From Rotaria socialis (Eukaryota > Rotifera > Eurotatoria > Philodinida > Philodinidae), in the NCBI GenBank assembly GCA_905331475.1, contig CAJNYU010003079.1, positions 87,828-151,827 of the forward strand: a DNA stretch of 64,000 bases. The letters run 5' to 3'. The stretch's first letter is position 1. Each line of letters starts with the position of its first letter. A model generated the notes under the pieces. That model had not been told where the DNA came from. It did not search any database and worked only from the letters and a program-made list of their open reading frames with translations. Positions 1-16,400 of this stretch are shown piece after piece. Made by a program: the position numbers and the translations under genes.

Positions 1-111
1 CTAAATTTGGGTTTGTCCCTTTTCGTTCCCACTCTTCCGAACATCCGGTATTTTCAAAAAAAACGATATCCGTAAAAAAAAGAGGGGACGAAAAGGGACT
101 ACCCCCTAAAG
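1..111. repeat. Inverted-repeat (foldback) element at the window edge
   Basis: The arms at about 1-30 and 84-111 are imperfect reverse complements. They share the core GTCCCTTTTCGT, which reads ACGAAAAGGGAC on the other side, followed by a G-rich or C-rich outer part. The spacer is about 53 nt and also contains short complementary pieces (ATCCGG and ATATCCG). The shape fits a small non-autonomous DNA transposon or a structured repeat. The element may begin outside the window, so its true end and any target-site duplication cannot be judged. Confidence 0.45.
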
Positions 112-3040
112 TTATATGAGAATTTTTTTTTAAAATATTCTTTTAACCAATGAATGACACCTCAGTAATGATTATTAATAGTGTAACATTTTTTTTTGAC
201 AAGCATTTACTGTATCAAAAAAGTCATTCTCGCTTCCAAGATGCAAGTAGTTCTGGATTCGTTGAAGCTTATCCAAACTTCATTCATGTTGCTTTTTAAT
301 GTCACATTCGAAAATTTAAATAAGATAGAGCATTTGTTTAATTCTTTTATCTGATCAATTGAAAAAGAAATCGTTCATATTTATGAAGTATTGAAACTTT
401 ATGTGTTTGAATGCGATCACAAACGATTGATTTCAATTCATAAAATTATTAATGCATGATATTTATTTCTTGACATTGGTGATAAAATAATAAGAGTTTT
501 ATTTTTTGAATAATTTATGGAATAGAATATGTCATATATCTATTGGAAACTAAGTCACATTTGACAGATGTAGTTGTTTACATGCGATAAATTCATCGCG
601 GATTATGTACAAGTGGCCATGACGAACGTAAAGAAACGATATGAAAACAGCTTCAAAATAAATAAAAAACAAAGTTCGTCATGCGAAAGAAAAATATCAA
701 AAAATAAAATGTAGAACGATGGGTAAATAGACGACTGTCGCTCTCTATCAAAAGAGAATTGACTTAATTATTTTTGCATTTAGAAAGTCAACGGATTTTA
801 AGTAAATATTCTCATCTCTACTCAAGTTTCTCAATAGGCGTTGACAGTTGATTGAATCTCTGTATTGAAAGAGAAACAGGCTCGAATTTGGCAATATACT
901 AACTGACTGAAAGTTATGCAAATAATGAAATTCCTTTTCCGAAAATACTAGACGTTTTATCATTAGCTCTAACACAATAAAACAAATAAATTTCCATATC
1001 TAAAATCCACCACGGCAATAATCAAATTTTCTTTAAAAAGTTTTCTTTCATCTACATTCTTACTGGCGCATTGTATCTTTCATATCGTAATCAATTTATT
1101 TACATTGAAGTAATCGAAACGGACTATGCTAACAATTTTTTCTCTAGTTTCCTCTACAAAATACCAGCATTGGTACAAACAATAGGTTATCTTCAGTCGA
1201 TGCAGCTATGGAATATAGACATATAACTCTATCAATTATTTCCATCATAGTCAATATGTATAATTGTATATGAGTCTACATTCATTTCGTTTTCATCTAT
1301 CAATAGTCGTCGTAAAATTGTTTCATTGAAACTTTTTTTGATGTGATAGTGCAAGCCATGCTGATCGCGGTGAGTTTTCATTGGAAAATATTATGAGAAC
1401 GTTTTTGATAGTTTAGCATGCACTTAACCGCACATTCGTATGATCCATAAGGAAATTACCACCTCTCATTATATGACATGCAATAAAACGATAAGAGAAA
1501 ACTTGAATACATTTATTGAATTCTATACAAAATAATTAATGTTCATAATTATATATTGATTCTTGTAATTAAACGTGTAAAAATACAAAAATCTTTGGCA
1601 AATATTACAATCTGTTCAACTTATGCTATTAAACAAAAAATCAATAGTGAATAAACACAATTCATGATGTCAGTATTAAAGAAGGTATGTTGAATATATA
1701 CATAGACAGGTGTTAACAGATTTATCTGTAAACCTAGACGAGAAAATTAACGAAAAAAAAAACATCTACACTGATTCGACATTTTCTATTTTTATCCGAT
1801 CATTCTTATTTAAATGAATATGAAACCCTCTATTAACTTTATATAATACAATCGATTTCTAGAAGTAATATTTGATGAGATATAATTAAATTTATCATTA
1901 TTTCGTATCCGAGCGGTGTGCCATCGTTGCAGTAGAAACAAAATAAAAAATATGAATTATGTTTATATAGATATGCATAATTTATGTAAGCAGCGTCACT
2001 CGTACGCTTATACTTATTTTATTGGTTATTTATTTGATAAAAAGAACTTAACAATCCTTTCATATGGAAAAAAAACTTTATGGCTGCTTTTCCATGATAT
2101 TATACATTAATTAGACAGATGCCTGAAGAACCAGAATTCCTGCGCGACATAAGGTACGATTTTTCTATACCAGCATTAACCGTAGTATAGAACAAATGAC
2201 TATAATATTCCTATGTTTCAACTATTTGACCGAATGAAATTAAGAATTCAAAAAATTAATTAGTAGAAGATATCTAAAATATTAGCATTAGAGTCTAGAG
2301 CAAGACGCATACACTGTTTTGCAAGTGATACTCCCCCTACGTAATTCAGTCGAGTATGAAATCAATTCCACGAATATTTTGAACGTATTTTTACTGATGT
2401 GTTTCTTTATCCATAAAAATCGATTTTGACTATTTGACATCATACCAGAATAAGTTAATAGTAATTTATGAAAATATTATTGATAATATTGATTTTTAAA
2501 CGATGAAACGGAAATTCCATCCACATCTACATCAATCATATCACTTTGAGAATAATTATTTTTTGTAAATATATAAAAAAAAAGTATATTTTATTATAAT
2601 ATTAAGATACTATCAATTAAAGTCAACAATAATAAATTTCCGCTCAAAAGACTTATATTTGTTAAGACGATCATAAATTGAATTAGGCAGTAGATCTTAT
2701 AGTCTCGGAATTTTTCACTTCCACAATGTCAGAAAGACATAGCAAACAATGTTGCATACTTCTGCGGGTTTGTTTTTTGCTTTGTGAAATACACAAGAAA
2801 GAAATAGCTATATTCCGGCTAAACGGCCTGAGGGAGTGAATGAATTTTTAGCATTTTTCAATAACAACTGTGGTAACCATAGCTTTGCTCGTTTGTAAAC
2901 TCCAAATGAAAGATAATATTTTGTTTATTATGCTTCAAAGAATAAAGTATCGATCATGTGCATTGATTCGTATGTCGAACATCGTACAAAAACGTTATTG
3001 TATCTGTTTGATGTTGTGTGACTGATCGGTGAACATGATC

Positions 3041-3070
3041 GATATGTCATTCGGTGAAACATGACATATC
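3041..3070. repeat. Perfect 10-bp inverted repeat
   Basis: GATATGTCAT at 3041-3050 is followed after 10 nt by its exact reverse complement ATGACATATC at 3061-3070. No gene lies nearby, so it may be a chance palindrome or the remnant of a small repeat. Confidence 0.35.
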
Positions 3071-4601
3071 ACATCGAGGTGGTGTTCTTTAAATTCTCAG
3101 ATCGATTCTATCAGAGAATAAAGCAAACCTTGATTACTATATTAGTTACCGAAAACGATCAAAAGCAGAAAAATTCATTAGACTATTTCATCTCTGGAAT
3201 TGTTTTTCTGCATTGAAACACACATCTAACCAATACATCGACCTATTAAGAATTCATACTATGTCCTTGTAATTTATGCTAGAAGAAACGTGAGCTTATC
3301 GTATATCTACGATCTTATCTATTAGTACCATCAACTGAAAAATTCCTATATTTTTGTTTTTTCTTTAGAATGAGATATAAATAGCATTATCATGATCTTT
3401 TTATTCTATCAATTTTTCTATACTGACCAAAAACAAAGTACGCGTTCAATTGAGTTCTTGGTTTACACAATAATAAAAATAAAAGAACTATAGTGAATCT
3501 CATTACTTTTCTATCGAAAAAGCATTTTTTTGTTTTCTTTTATGAATGAATTATTTCATAACTCTTACTCATACATATTACAGAACAGCACCGTCAGAAT
3601 GGAATTAAGCTTTTTTATTTACCGAGAAACATATTTTCATCTAAAATGGGTTTGACTTTGTTCTCTGAATATTTAGTACAGCATGAAGTTTAACAAAACC
3701 TGATATATATTTTCAGAAAGAAAATTAAAAAAGATTAACTAGATAATTATATTAGTCGTGTATCTAGTTAGTTATATTATTATCTTGAGATTCAAAGAAA
3801 GAGAAACGAAACCATTAGATATTTAATAGAAAGCAGATTCCGATATGTTCATATTTCTTTTTTTATTATTATACTTTCTCTTCCTGTCAAAGGTCTTTAT
3901 AGAATTCTTTTCCGTCCCCATTTCTGTAAAGCACATGTGTTCGCATAGAAAAATACAATAGATCGCTCCGCAATAGAAATAATCATTCATCAAAATAAAC
4001 TATATCGTCTAAAAATGAGCATCTACCATAAGGTAATCATAAATCTCAATTATTTTCATCTTTGACATAGGTTAAACTAATGTTTTTCAGGGTGGTATGT
4101 ATTTTCAGTTATTATATTTCGTTCATCGATAGTGTTTGTTCTATATTTATTTATAAATAGATATAGTATATAAGAAGAAGAAAAATAATCATAAGCTTAG
4201 AGCTTCTTATATACGCCTAATGTTATGTATGTGTAGGTGTATGTTATTTTTTAGTTGATTGATTGATACTTGTAATTTCGAATAGCATAAATTGAAGCAT
4301 TTTTTGAAATCTTTGTTTTCTTGAATAAAACATTCGCGAAGTGCATAGCACAAAATAAACATACAGAAAAAAAACTTTAAATCAATTTTTCTCTTTCCCT
4401 CCCTTTTTTTATTTTTATTTCATTCTCTCGGCGGACAATGGTTTTATTTGAGAGCGACTAGTTAGAGGCGAGGGTGGAGCAAGAAGCATAAAAAAACAAC
4501 ACAGGGGAAAAAAGAGAAATCTGGAGGGCTACACGCTCATAATGCTGCTCTTCATTCAATCAATGCGTGATTGACGGAAATTGGAGTGTCCTGCCATCAA
4601 T

Positions 4602-4625
4602 AATATATATATATATATATATATA
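4602..4625. repeat. (TA)n microsatellite
   Basis: About 12 uninterrupted TA units, followed by degenerate TA-rich sequence. Similar TA tracts occur at about 39241-39260, 40781-40804, 52657-52678 and 54174-54189. Confidence 0.8.
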
Positions 4626-5559
4626 CATACACCAAGAGACATACGTGATAGGTAATACATAAGTATGTATATATATATTACTAGTGATTGTGCGTTTGAT
4701 AAAAGATTCCCGTTGAAAATATTTTTTCATTCAAAAAACAAAAGAGCATATTTTCATATTATCATCTTAGTTGAGTTTCGTGTTGTTTCATAGAATATAT
4801 TTTCTTCCTAGTGGCAAGCGTGTAAGACAGATAAAATTACTTTTTCTTATAATCTGCTTTTCTTGTAACCTAAGAATGGCAACTTTGTTTGTTATAATAT
4901 ATTTTATTGCATAATTCAAAAACAATAGTATGAAAACTTATAAATTCAATAAGTTCGACGCAATAGAAATATGCGATCAGTGTTTTCGTCAGGAGAAAAA
5001 ACCTTTATTGAAATAAAAGTACAAAAAAACGTTCGTTGAAACCTTGTCAATGCCAAACATAAAAGGAAGACTTTTCTTGACGTCAACAATAGTAGTTGAA
5101 TATTAAGATTTGTTTTTTTCTGCCGTTCCTTTTTATTTTTATTTTTTTACAACATCATCTGCCGTTTATGGGATCTCTATCGTATCTCATCTAATGTTTT
5201 CTGAGCACAACATTCAACTTTTCCTTCTTCTTCTCTTAACATTCAGGCTCATTGAGTGGTTAGCACCATATTCTCTCACACCTACCACATTTGTTTTTAT
5301 CAAACAGCGATAATGAAAAAAACATCCTATGATAGAAAAAGGAAAAGGAAGTTTTCGGTTCTTTCTTCATTAATATTACCTCTGTAGATATATTTATGAG
5401 TGAGAGAAATTCTTTATATTTCCTGAGATAAAAAAAAAAGAAATCAGCATATTGCATGCCATAGAAATCAATGAAAATAGCCCATCTTTATATGTTGTTT
5501 GTTTATTTTCATAAGTGATCTCTTTTTTTCTGTGCATTTAGTTTAAAATCCGTCGAATA

Positions 5560-8336
<2,777 letters not shown>

Positions 8337-9071
8337 CAAATAGAAAAACATGTATTTTTATTTTTATTTTATTTTATTTTTTTGTGTATGCATATGCAAA
8401 GCAAGTGAATAAGAAAATATATACATATATACATAGAAAAGGGATGTCCCGACACGATAATAAAACGTTTTTCTACTCATGAAACTTCTTTCAAGTTTCG
8501 CTAGATTAAACAAACAAGTCTTCGTGCTGAGGAATCGCCTTTAACTTGCAAGTATGTGCACCATGTAGTGTCAAATGAGCGCTGAATCTTCTGAAATATC
8601 CTTCGCTTATAACTGTATAGATTATAGCACTTTTATGCTTTTTTTTAATGAACTTCTAATAACTTCTCGATAGTCGACGTTGTAACTTCGCTTTGAAATT
8701 TATAATAAAGAGTGTCTCTAATTAAATTTGATGGGCTCTTTGGTTCGTTTCATTATTCTGATTATGAGATACAATTACAGTTAAAGAGCGTATTTTACTT
8801 CATTCAAATATTTATTTCCGAAAAAACTACGTCATTCATTTGAAAAGTACCGCAAAGTGATGCAGTATATTCGTCGTTCATTTGACTCCAATTGATACGC
8901 ATAGTCTTGACTCGTCATTGATATGTTCATTAGTGAACTTCTCTCGTCGAGCGATAACAAAAGTTGCTTGGGTCTCAACGAGTTCTTGTCTTTTTGTTGC
9001 ATATGATAAAGATGAGTTTAAAATTCACATGGAACATTCATTATATGGAGTATTTTAATTAGAAACGAACT
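8337..9071. other. Convergent 3' intergenic region
   Basis: This holds the 3' ends of the PRKX-like gene (+) and DRC11 (-). AATAAA signals for the upstream gene are near 8459 and 8703. I see no further exons. Confidence 0.6.
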
Positions 9072-12000
9072 TTAACGTGTTTGTTTTAATGACGTTTTCT
9101 TTGATGTTGATGACGATGTTTGAACTAATTCATGTAAACGTTTGATACCATTTGCAGTTTTAGCATACCAATTCTATTAAAATTACCATAGTGAGATAGA
9201 ATGTATATATATGGGTTTTTTTTACTTTAATTTTATTTTCTTCATCAACAAAAACAGGAACTTTTGTACCGAGTACAGTAATAAAATCATCAGCGGTACA
9301 GGTCATATTTGAATATTTGGTTTCTTGTTTGATTTTAATCACTTTATCAATTGCTTCAAGAATTTGCCCGGCTGTATAGCCATCGGATAACGATGCGAGC
9401 CTACTCAATTCAACATCATTAATATTCATATTACATTTTTCAATTAAAGTCTCATAAAAAATTTCTATAAATAAAATTCAGACATATTTTATAAGTAGCA
9501 TAATGACTTTTTTTACTGCGTCTTGATCCATAATTTGGTCGTGGAAATAGAATAATATGTTGATAGATTTGTAGAAATTGTTTTATTCGAGCTCGGTATG
9601 GTTGAGATGATAAACCAACAAGCATAATTCGTTGGCCTGGTTTTATACTTTTAATAAATTTACGTACTGCACGTTTGTATCGACTGGGTTCAATTGCTTT
9701 TTCCTGTGTAGTTAGCTTTTTTGAAAAAATGACTTCCATATCACGTATCATACAAAGAACGGGAGGCATCATTAAAGCAAGCTAAGATCAAAGTGGATCA
9801 TTGTAATATAAGTAAGGATTTGAGTGAATAGAAAAAAAATTCATCGTACCTGTTTAACCATCGCAAAAAGCACTTTCAGGCCACTCGCTAAAGCAACAAA
9901 GAATATTCATGTTTTTTTACTGCATGCTATGTTTCTGTACTATTTCAAAAAGAAACGAGGTTATCATATGAAAATATGCTTTTATTGTTCTGTGTAAAAT
10001 GAAAATACTCATAAGAGTAGATTTTAATTTACCACTATTAAAGGATTTAGCAACATTTGCTGGCGATAGGTCTACGAGAAGACCACCTAATTGATTGCAT
10101 GCAATATGTACAAGTAATTCTTTGCCACTACCACGTGGTCCAGCCAGTAACACAGCTTTACGTATTGGTAGATTGAGGTGAATATTTTCTGAACCTATCG
10201 TTTTAGAAAACAAAAATACACAAAACAAAAATCTAATATTTGTTTACAAAGAGGGAAAATAATCTGTAGAATGACAAGCTGTTGGCAATCGAGTAAAGAT
10301 GGCATTGGTTCTTTTTCATTACAACGCATACTTTCACTTAGATATTGATAATCACCAATAAAATCTCGTTGATGAACAGGTTTCGTAGGTAGAATAATAC
10401 CTGCTTCAACAAGTTCTTCAAATATTGAATCGTTTGTTCTAAAGGGAAGTTTTACTCTTAGAGAAATTATTCAACGACTCTGCTGTACCTATTAGCAACA
10501 ATATCTTTAGTTTTTTTATTTCTTCTTCTTCTCTTCTTTTTTTTCTTTTTTGATTTTTTGATTTGCTTATCTTTAACATTATCAATAGATAATTTCAGAT
10601 AGATTAATTCATTACGAAGAATATTATCCACATCACGTCGTATTTCATATTCGACTTCCGATCGAAAATGGTCCATAGCTAATAATGTATCATACTGTTG
10701 ATCTTTATTATGTGATTCATCTCGTTGATAAAACAATTCTTTATAAATATTCATTTGGTTATTTATAGAAGGAATAAATTTCGAGGGTTCTAATTCATTC
10801 ATGATTGCCTTCTAAAAATAATAAAAGGGTCGAAAGCGCGTGGTGTTTTCTTTATAGTCTTTGAATTACTTGTTTTATTGGCTTCTTCTTTCTTGCTTTC
10901 TTTGCTATTTGTTTTACTTCTTTCCGTTTTATTTTCTTATTTTTCAATGCTTGAGCTTGCTAGAAAAAATACAAATTAGACAAGAGATTTTTCTTTTCTT
11001 CTTTTTTTAGGTGTTTCTAAACCTTGTCAACAAATTCTTGAACTTCAGCTATTGTCATTTCTTTGAAAAGTATCGTTGAACCATTGACTTCATTCGATGG
11101 ATAAATAGGAAACTGACCATAAAGTTGACGTGATTCCAATAACCATTGAAACATGACATTTTTCATGCGCGATTTGACTTCCGTTTCTTCATATTGATGA
11201 AGTTTTTGTTTGATATAATTTGATGCTCCATCAAATTCTTGATGATGCTGCAATTGTAAATCACGCATCTTCTTATCTCTATCATCGATATAACTCTCAG
11301 CGAATAGTTTTCTTCGAGGTAGAATCTAAACAGATCAATTACAGTGATATAAATTCGCCACTACAGCAAAAACTAGACTGAAAAGTTTTTTCCTCGTTGA
11401 TATTTTTCACATATGCCATAACACTAGATGTACTCTATTTTAATGGAACTACTAAGAATCAGATGAAGTGGTACATGTTCACGACGAGTAATAAATTTTC
11501 TAATTTATCACCGTTTATTTTGCCTACGTCATATCTGGCGGCTAAATAGTTCGTCATATGTATCAACAAAAACAAAACAAAGGTTGGCCTTCAACAATGA
11601 CGTCATCAAAATATAATGCTCCAATAATATCCTGATTTCGAGGACACAGTAAAGTTTAATACACGACATAGATGTACATCAAAAGAAAAGATCTATGACT
11701 AATGAATGTAATAAAATAGAAAATATTTTGATTATTCTCTGTTATGAAATCAGTCATGCGATAAGCATATGAACTGCATATTTTGATTGCCGTGAAAGAA
11801 ATTTTTTTTGGGTAATTTGCTACTTTTCTTGTAGATAATAATTCTTTTAATGCTTCTTCCCTCATAAGTACTTTGGAGTACACGAATAGATACTACAGGT
11901 CTATTTTCGTAGCAATAGACGAGCTAACAGTGGAAAATAATACGACGAACGCATCATTACGTAAATTCACTCTTTCATACCATGTTTAACAATTCTGCTT

Positions 12001-12788
12001 TTTCAATCTTTTTTCTATTGAATAATTTTTCTGCGTATTGTTGTCTCCAAATTGTCTGAATAATAACACAACTATCTTCAAGATTATTATCACTAATTGA
12101 CTTCATTTCTTTTGTTTTTAATTCATTTTTCATTTGACGCATGAAATATGCATGTACGCGACCTTGTCGAGCACGCTCATGTGCTTGAAGAATGTGAATG
12201 ACAGCAGCTAATGGAATTATGCGAATTTGATCATTTTTTGATGTTAGGAAAGAATCAAACGAAGATTTCATGGAGAGAACATGCTTTGATTCATCTAAAC
12301 GACTAAGGATCGTTCGTATTTTATGATTACGTTGTTCTATTGATTTAAAACGATCTTCAGCAAAACACGAAGGAATTTCAATACGCAAATTATCCTATAG
12401 CAAAAAAATATCTCTCCTATACATTCGGTAAGTTATCGTTTTTTTTTTGTTTTACTAATGTTTTATTTTGATCGAGTGCTAAATCTTCAAAATATGTATA
12501 TTCACAGCAATCAAATTTAATCATTTCTTGTTTTAACTCAACTAATCGTCCAACAATACCATCTAGTAAAGTACGTATTATCAAACGTTTTTGTGGATGA
12601 ATTAATGTTTGATAGATTTCATCAAGTTTTTTCATAGAATCATTGTATTGAATAAAAATTTGTCGTACATAGTCGTTAGCGTTTCGTTTACTATCGAAAC
12701 TTTTTGAACCTTGTATTTCAGATGTAAGTAAACGTGATAATTGAAGTTGAGTGTTTGCCCATAGGGTATGCACATATTTTTGTGACAT
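9072..12788 (-). CDS. DRC11: DRC11 (IQ and AAA domain protein, nexin-dynein regulatory complex)
   Basis: Eleven exons on the minus strand join exactly in frame to 830 aa: 12788-12423, 12394-11981, 11325-11023, 10959-10870, 10811-10489, 10438-10248, 10194-10033, 9887-9850, 9781-9517, 9464-9226 and 9173-9072. This is close to the length of vertebrate DRC11/IQCA1. Order: N-terminal coiled-coil region (HPQKRLIIRTLLDG, EYTYFEDL), one IQ motif (about 235-255, IIQTIWRQQYAEKLFNR), a lysine-rich linker (around 440), then an AAA-type domain with GPRGSGKE (581-588). DRC11 is an axonemal N-DRC subunit that helps regulate dynein in motile cilia. The Walker A ends in GKE rather than GK[ST], and the Walker B position reads CMIRDMEVIF, so ATP hydrolysis is doubtful; DRC11 homologs are also degenerate here. 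The large intron (11326-11980) holds only chance open frames. The ATG at 12788 opens the conserved N-terminus. It is divergent from KSR. Confidence 0.93.
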
Positions 12789-13477
12789 CGTCTATAGACT
12801 AATTATGAAGAGCGCCATTAGTTTATTTTTTGGCCAAAAGAATAGGTTTTCAATTGGTGAGTTAAAATTGTATTTAGTACTCGAGCGCCTTTGGCTCGTT
12901 CGGATGATCGTGATTCATTTTCATTGAATCGCAGCTCGCAATAGGAAAGTAGAAAAAAATATATCTCGGAAAGAACAACACCGTTACGTGTATGCATACA
13001 TTAATTTTCGAGTGAGGTGAGAGAATGACGATTTTTGAACACTTAATTGCATTTTACCTGATTTTATATTGCCATTGATTAATAATTCCTATACAAGATT
13101 TTGTTTATCAACTCGTATAGAGAATGAACTCGTGAAATAATATGATTTACTAGGCACAAAATTTTTGAATAAATTTCAGTCGGAAAAAAGGTTCAGAACC
13201 AGCAAAAAACATGCGATAGACTTCAGTATAGAGTACGCCACTCAAGGATTCTCACAGGCGAGATTTGATTAGCTATTTTTATCAGCCAATCAGTTTTATA
13301 TTGTTGATTACTACTCGAGTAAGGATGTTCTGTTTACAATCACCACTCTCACCCATTGCCATTGTCTTCACTATCACTAATTTAGCTTTTCTTCAATGGC
13401 AAAATCAAGCTAAAAAGAAAAAAATAACACATACTTCAATATAGAGCTGTTTTCTTCTCTAGATTTAAATTAACACA
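12789..13477. promoter_or_regulatory. Shared upstream region of DRC11 (-) and KSR (+)
   Basis: About 690 bp separate the two start codons, which face away from each other, so both promoters must lie here or within 5' UTR introns. I see no coding sequence and cannot place a specific core promoter motif. Confidence 0.5.
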
Positions 13478-16400
13478 ATGAGTTCTAGTGAGGTTCCTGG
13501 TAATGAGAATGCCGATGATAAATCATCGATGCCTTCTACTCCAACTACAACAGTTGACTACAATCGAACATTATCACAAGATTTGCGTAATCTTGATGAT
13601 GCTCTTACATATGCCATCGACCAATTGACAGTATTTAACAGTGAAACTATGTCTGATTTATCGCTCAAATATGAGTTAATGCGTAACAATGAAGTAAGCA
13701 TAAAATACGTGTTTTTTTTCTATCTATGACCAAACAATTTTAATTATAGAGTCGCGTGATTGGATTTTTTGCTCGTCAATTAATGTTACTACAGTCAGAA
13801 AAAGCCAATAGTCAAAATGGTGAATTTCACAGTGAATATTTTAAACTTGATCGTTTTTTGTCTGTTATTAATCTTAATAAAAAAGGCATTGAAGTAAGTT
13901 TATATCTGTTGTTATCCATGTGCTGTACTTCTTCATATCAATAAATTTCTGTTTTTATTTTAGTTTATTACAAAACGTATGACATTTGATGATTTGTTAA
14001 ATGGAAAAGCTACTGCACGTGAAAAACTCTTATACGATGCTGAAACAACTGAAGCTGAACGGAAAGATTTTCGTAGTGCATTGAATGCATTAAAAGATTG
14101 TATTGGTAGGATAGTTTTGAAAACTAGTTTATTTTAGACTAAGAATTTTTCTTTCTCATAGACTATTTTTCTCATGGCGGTACAAATGATAATGGACGTT
14201 TTTATTGGCATACTGAAACACCACCTCCAACAACGATTACACCTTATTCTGTTCGTCAACATCGTTTGTCAGATACTGGTAAAATTTTTCTGTTTCTCCG
14301 ATTTCGATTAAATATAAATATTTTCATAATCGCTTAGTACTTCCAGCACCACCCAACACAGACTCAGTACGGTCAACATCTGTATCTTTATCACTTTCAA
14401 CTGAATTTGGCACTGTAGCAAATAATCACAATCAGACACCACTAACAACATTACCACCGACACGGCGGAATAATAGTGAGAATTTCACTCTTTTTAAGTG
14501 ATTATTTCTCTTTTTTTAAATTTAGCCACTCATACACCTCCACCGTCTCGTTCCAATCATTTATGTGTAAATGGTAAAGGAAAATGTGAACATCCAAGTA
14601 AAAAAAGTTCGGTTGACCCAGCAATATTTGCCAAGTAAGAAAAACAAGAAATCAATCGTAGTTGTTTGAAAAAGCATTCATTCTATTTTCCAATTAGTTT
14701 TAATCCATCACGTACTGCAGATCTGCAAATCCCGGACGGCGGTTTAGCATCTCGCCGAGGTTCTTATGGTTCTGATACGGAAAGTCAATTACAGTCTGGT
14801 AAGATAGAACTCTTATCGGTTGCATAAAAACGCAGAATATTTCATTAATTATCTTTTCATTACACGCATTTGGTTAGATTTTAAAATATAAAACTCTAGT
14901 TGCATACATATTTACGGAAGTTGGGTCTTCTGCTTACGAAACATAATTTGAAAGGAGAATTTGAAGTATAGAGATAAATGTTTTAGTCTCTCGGGGTAGT
15001 TCAACGATACAGCACTACTATTGGTAATCGAAATCACACGCTTAGCTTATTGTAGCAGAAATGAATTTTCAAGAGTATGTTCAGTCGTTCTAATCTTAGC
15101 TCTTACTAAAAGCCTTTTCACGTCCATTAAGAGAAAACTGTGATGTTTTATTTTAATCGAAAAATATGCATGAAGAAATCGTCAAAAGGCAAGCTTACTA
15201 TTTGAAAAACATTCGAAAATCGTGTTTTCGTAACACTTTAAACCTTTCCTACGAAGCGCATGCGGTAAAAAAAACATGCTGAATGTTTTTCTCATGTTCA
15301 ATTTGCCTTTAAAAGTATCTTCTTTAAGTAGATTTTACAATAACAGTAGCTAGTGGTTGTATTTTCTAAGTGGAAGTAAATCAAGCTCGTAATAAGAACT
15401 ACGATTCAGACGGTTAAACATGCTTTCGGAAATTGTTTTCTTTTGGTAATATACGGATGGATGAAAACATTAAGCAGTATACTACCCACAGGGACGATAT
15501 CCGTACATCGGCGAGCAAGTTTCCAGTGACTGTCATAGATCGTATGCTAATTAATGTACCATTATAATGTATAAGCCAGGTTTTTATGACATCCCAAAAG
15601 GATCATATGACATAACGGTAAACAAGTGTGTCCAAGAATGAAGAGAATAAAACCATCTGCCTGTGATTAATGAGTGCAGTTATGTCATGCGCTACATTTT
15701 GTTCACACCGGGATTGTATGACAATTTTCTTGTCTCAAGATTAAAATGTGATTGACGGCATTTGTGTTTTTGTTATTACTTAATGAATTTGGCTCTTAAA
15801 AAATGTTTCTATTTTGTATTAGAACTTGAGCGCACTCATAAGAATGAAACATCCAATGTTTCACGTCAGATGGATATGCGTAAGACGGCTTTTGCTGCAT
15901 ATAAAAAATACTATCATTCAAAATCAATGCCAGCAGCATTAATCAAACAACAAGCGACATCAGAATCCATGGGACAAAATACGAATAGTAGTCAACCGTT
16001 GAATTCAGATAGTAAAATATATGATGAAAATAAAACTGCATCGAAACCTGTAAAAAACCATTTTTGGGATAGATCTATCTCAAAAGACGGTTAGCACTAT
16101 AATAACAACTATAATTTATGCTACTTGCTCGGATAAGGTTGACTTAAATCTGCTTCTAATTCTATATGCTCATGATTAACGTTATCCTTGATATATTTGT
16201 TTTATTTTGATTTTAAATGATAATCTTGATTATTATGAATAGGTACAGCAACACCTAAATCACCAACAGTTCGTTCGCCTACTATGTCAGGTTCACCAAT
16301 GGGTTCAGCATATAATAGTGATACAGAAAATGAACCCAAAACATCAAGTAAATCATGAAAATATCTTTCTCTCTTATTCTAATCAATTAATGATTTGTTT

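Larger units (their letters stand above)
112..5559. other. Non-coding stretch upstream of the PRKX-like gene
   Basis: I see no exon with protein similarity here on either strand; the open frames are short and AT-driven. Visible items are a perfect 10-bp hairpin at 3041-3070, a (TA)n tract at about 4602-4625, and a locally less AT-rich, purine-rich patch at about 4430-4600 that could be a promoter or first-exon region. A splice acceptor-like TTTAG at about 5536-5540 just before the next gene suggests a 5' UTR intron. Confidence 0.5.

Noticed and set aside
11656-11883. Open frame inside DRC11 as a possible extra exon
   Set aside because: The conserved DRC11 sequence continues directly from the exon ending at 11981 to the one starting at 11325, with matching phase, so this lies in an intron.
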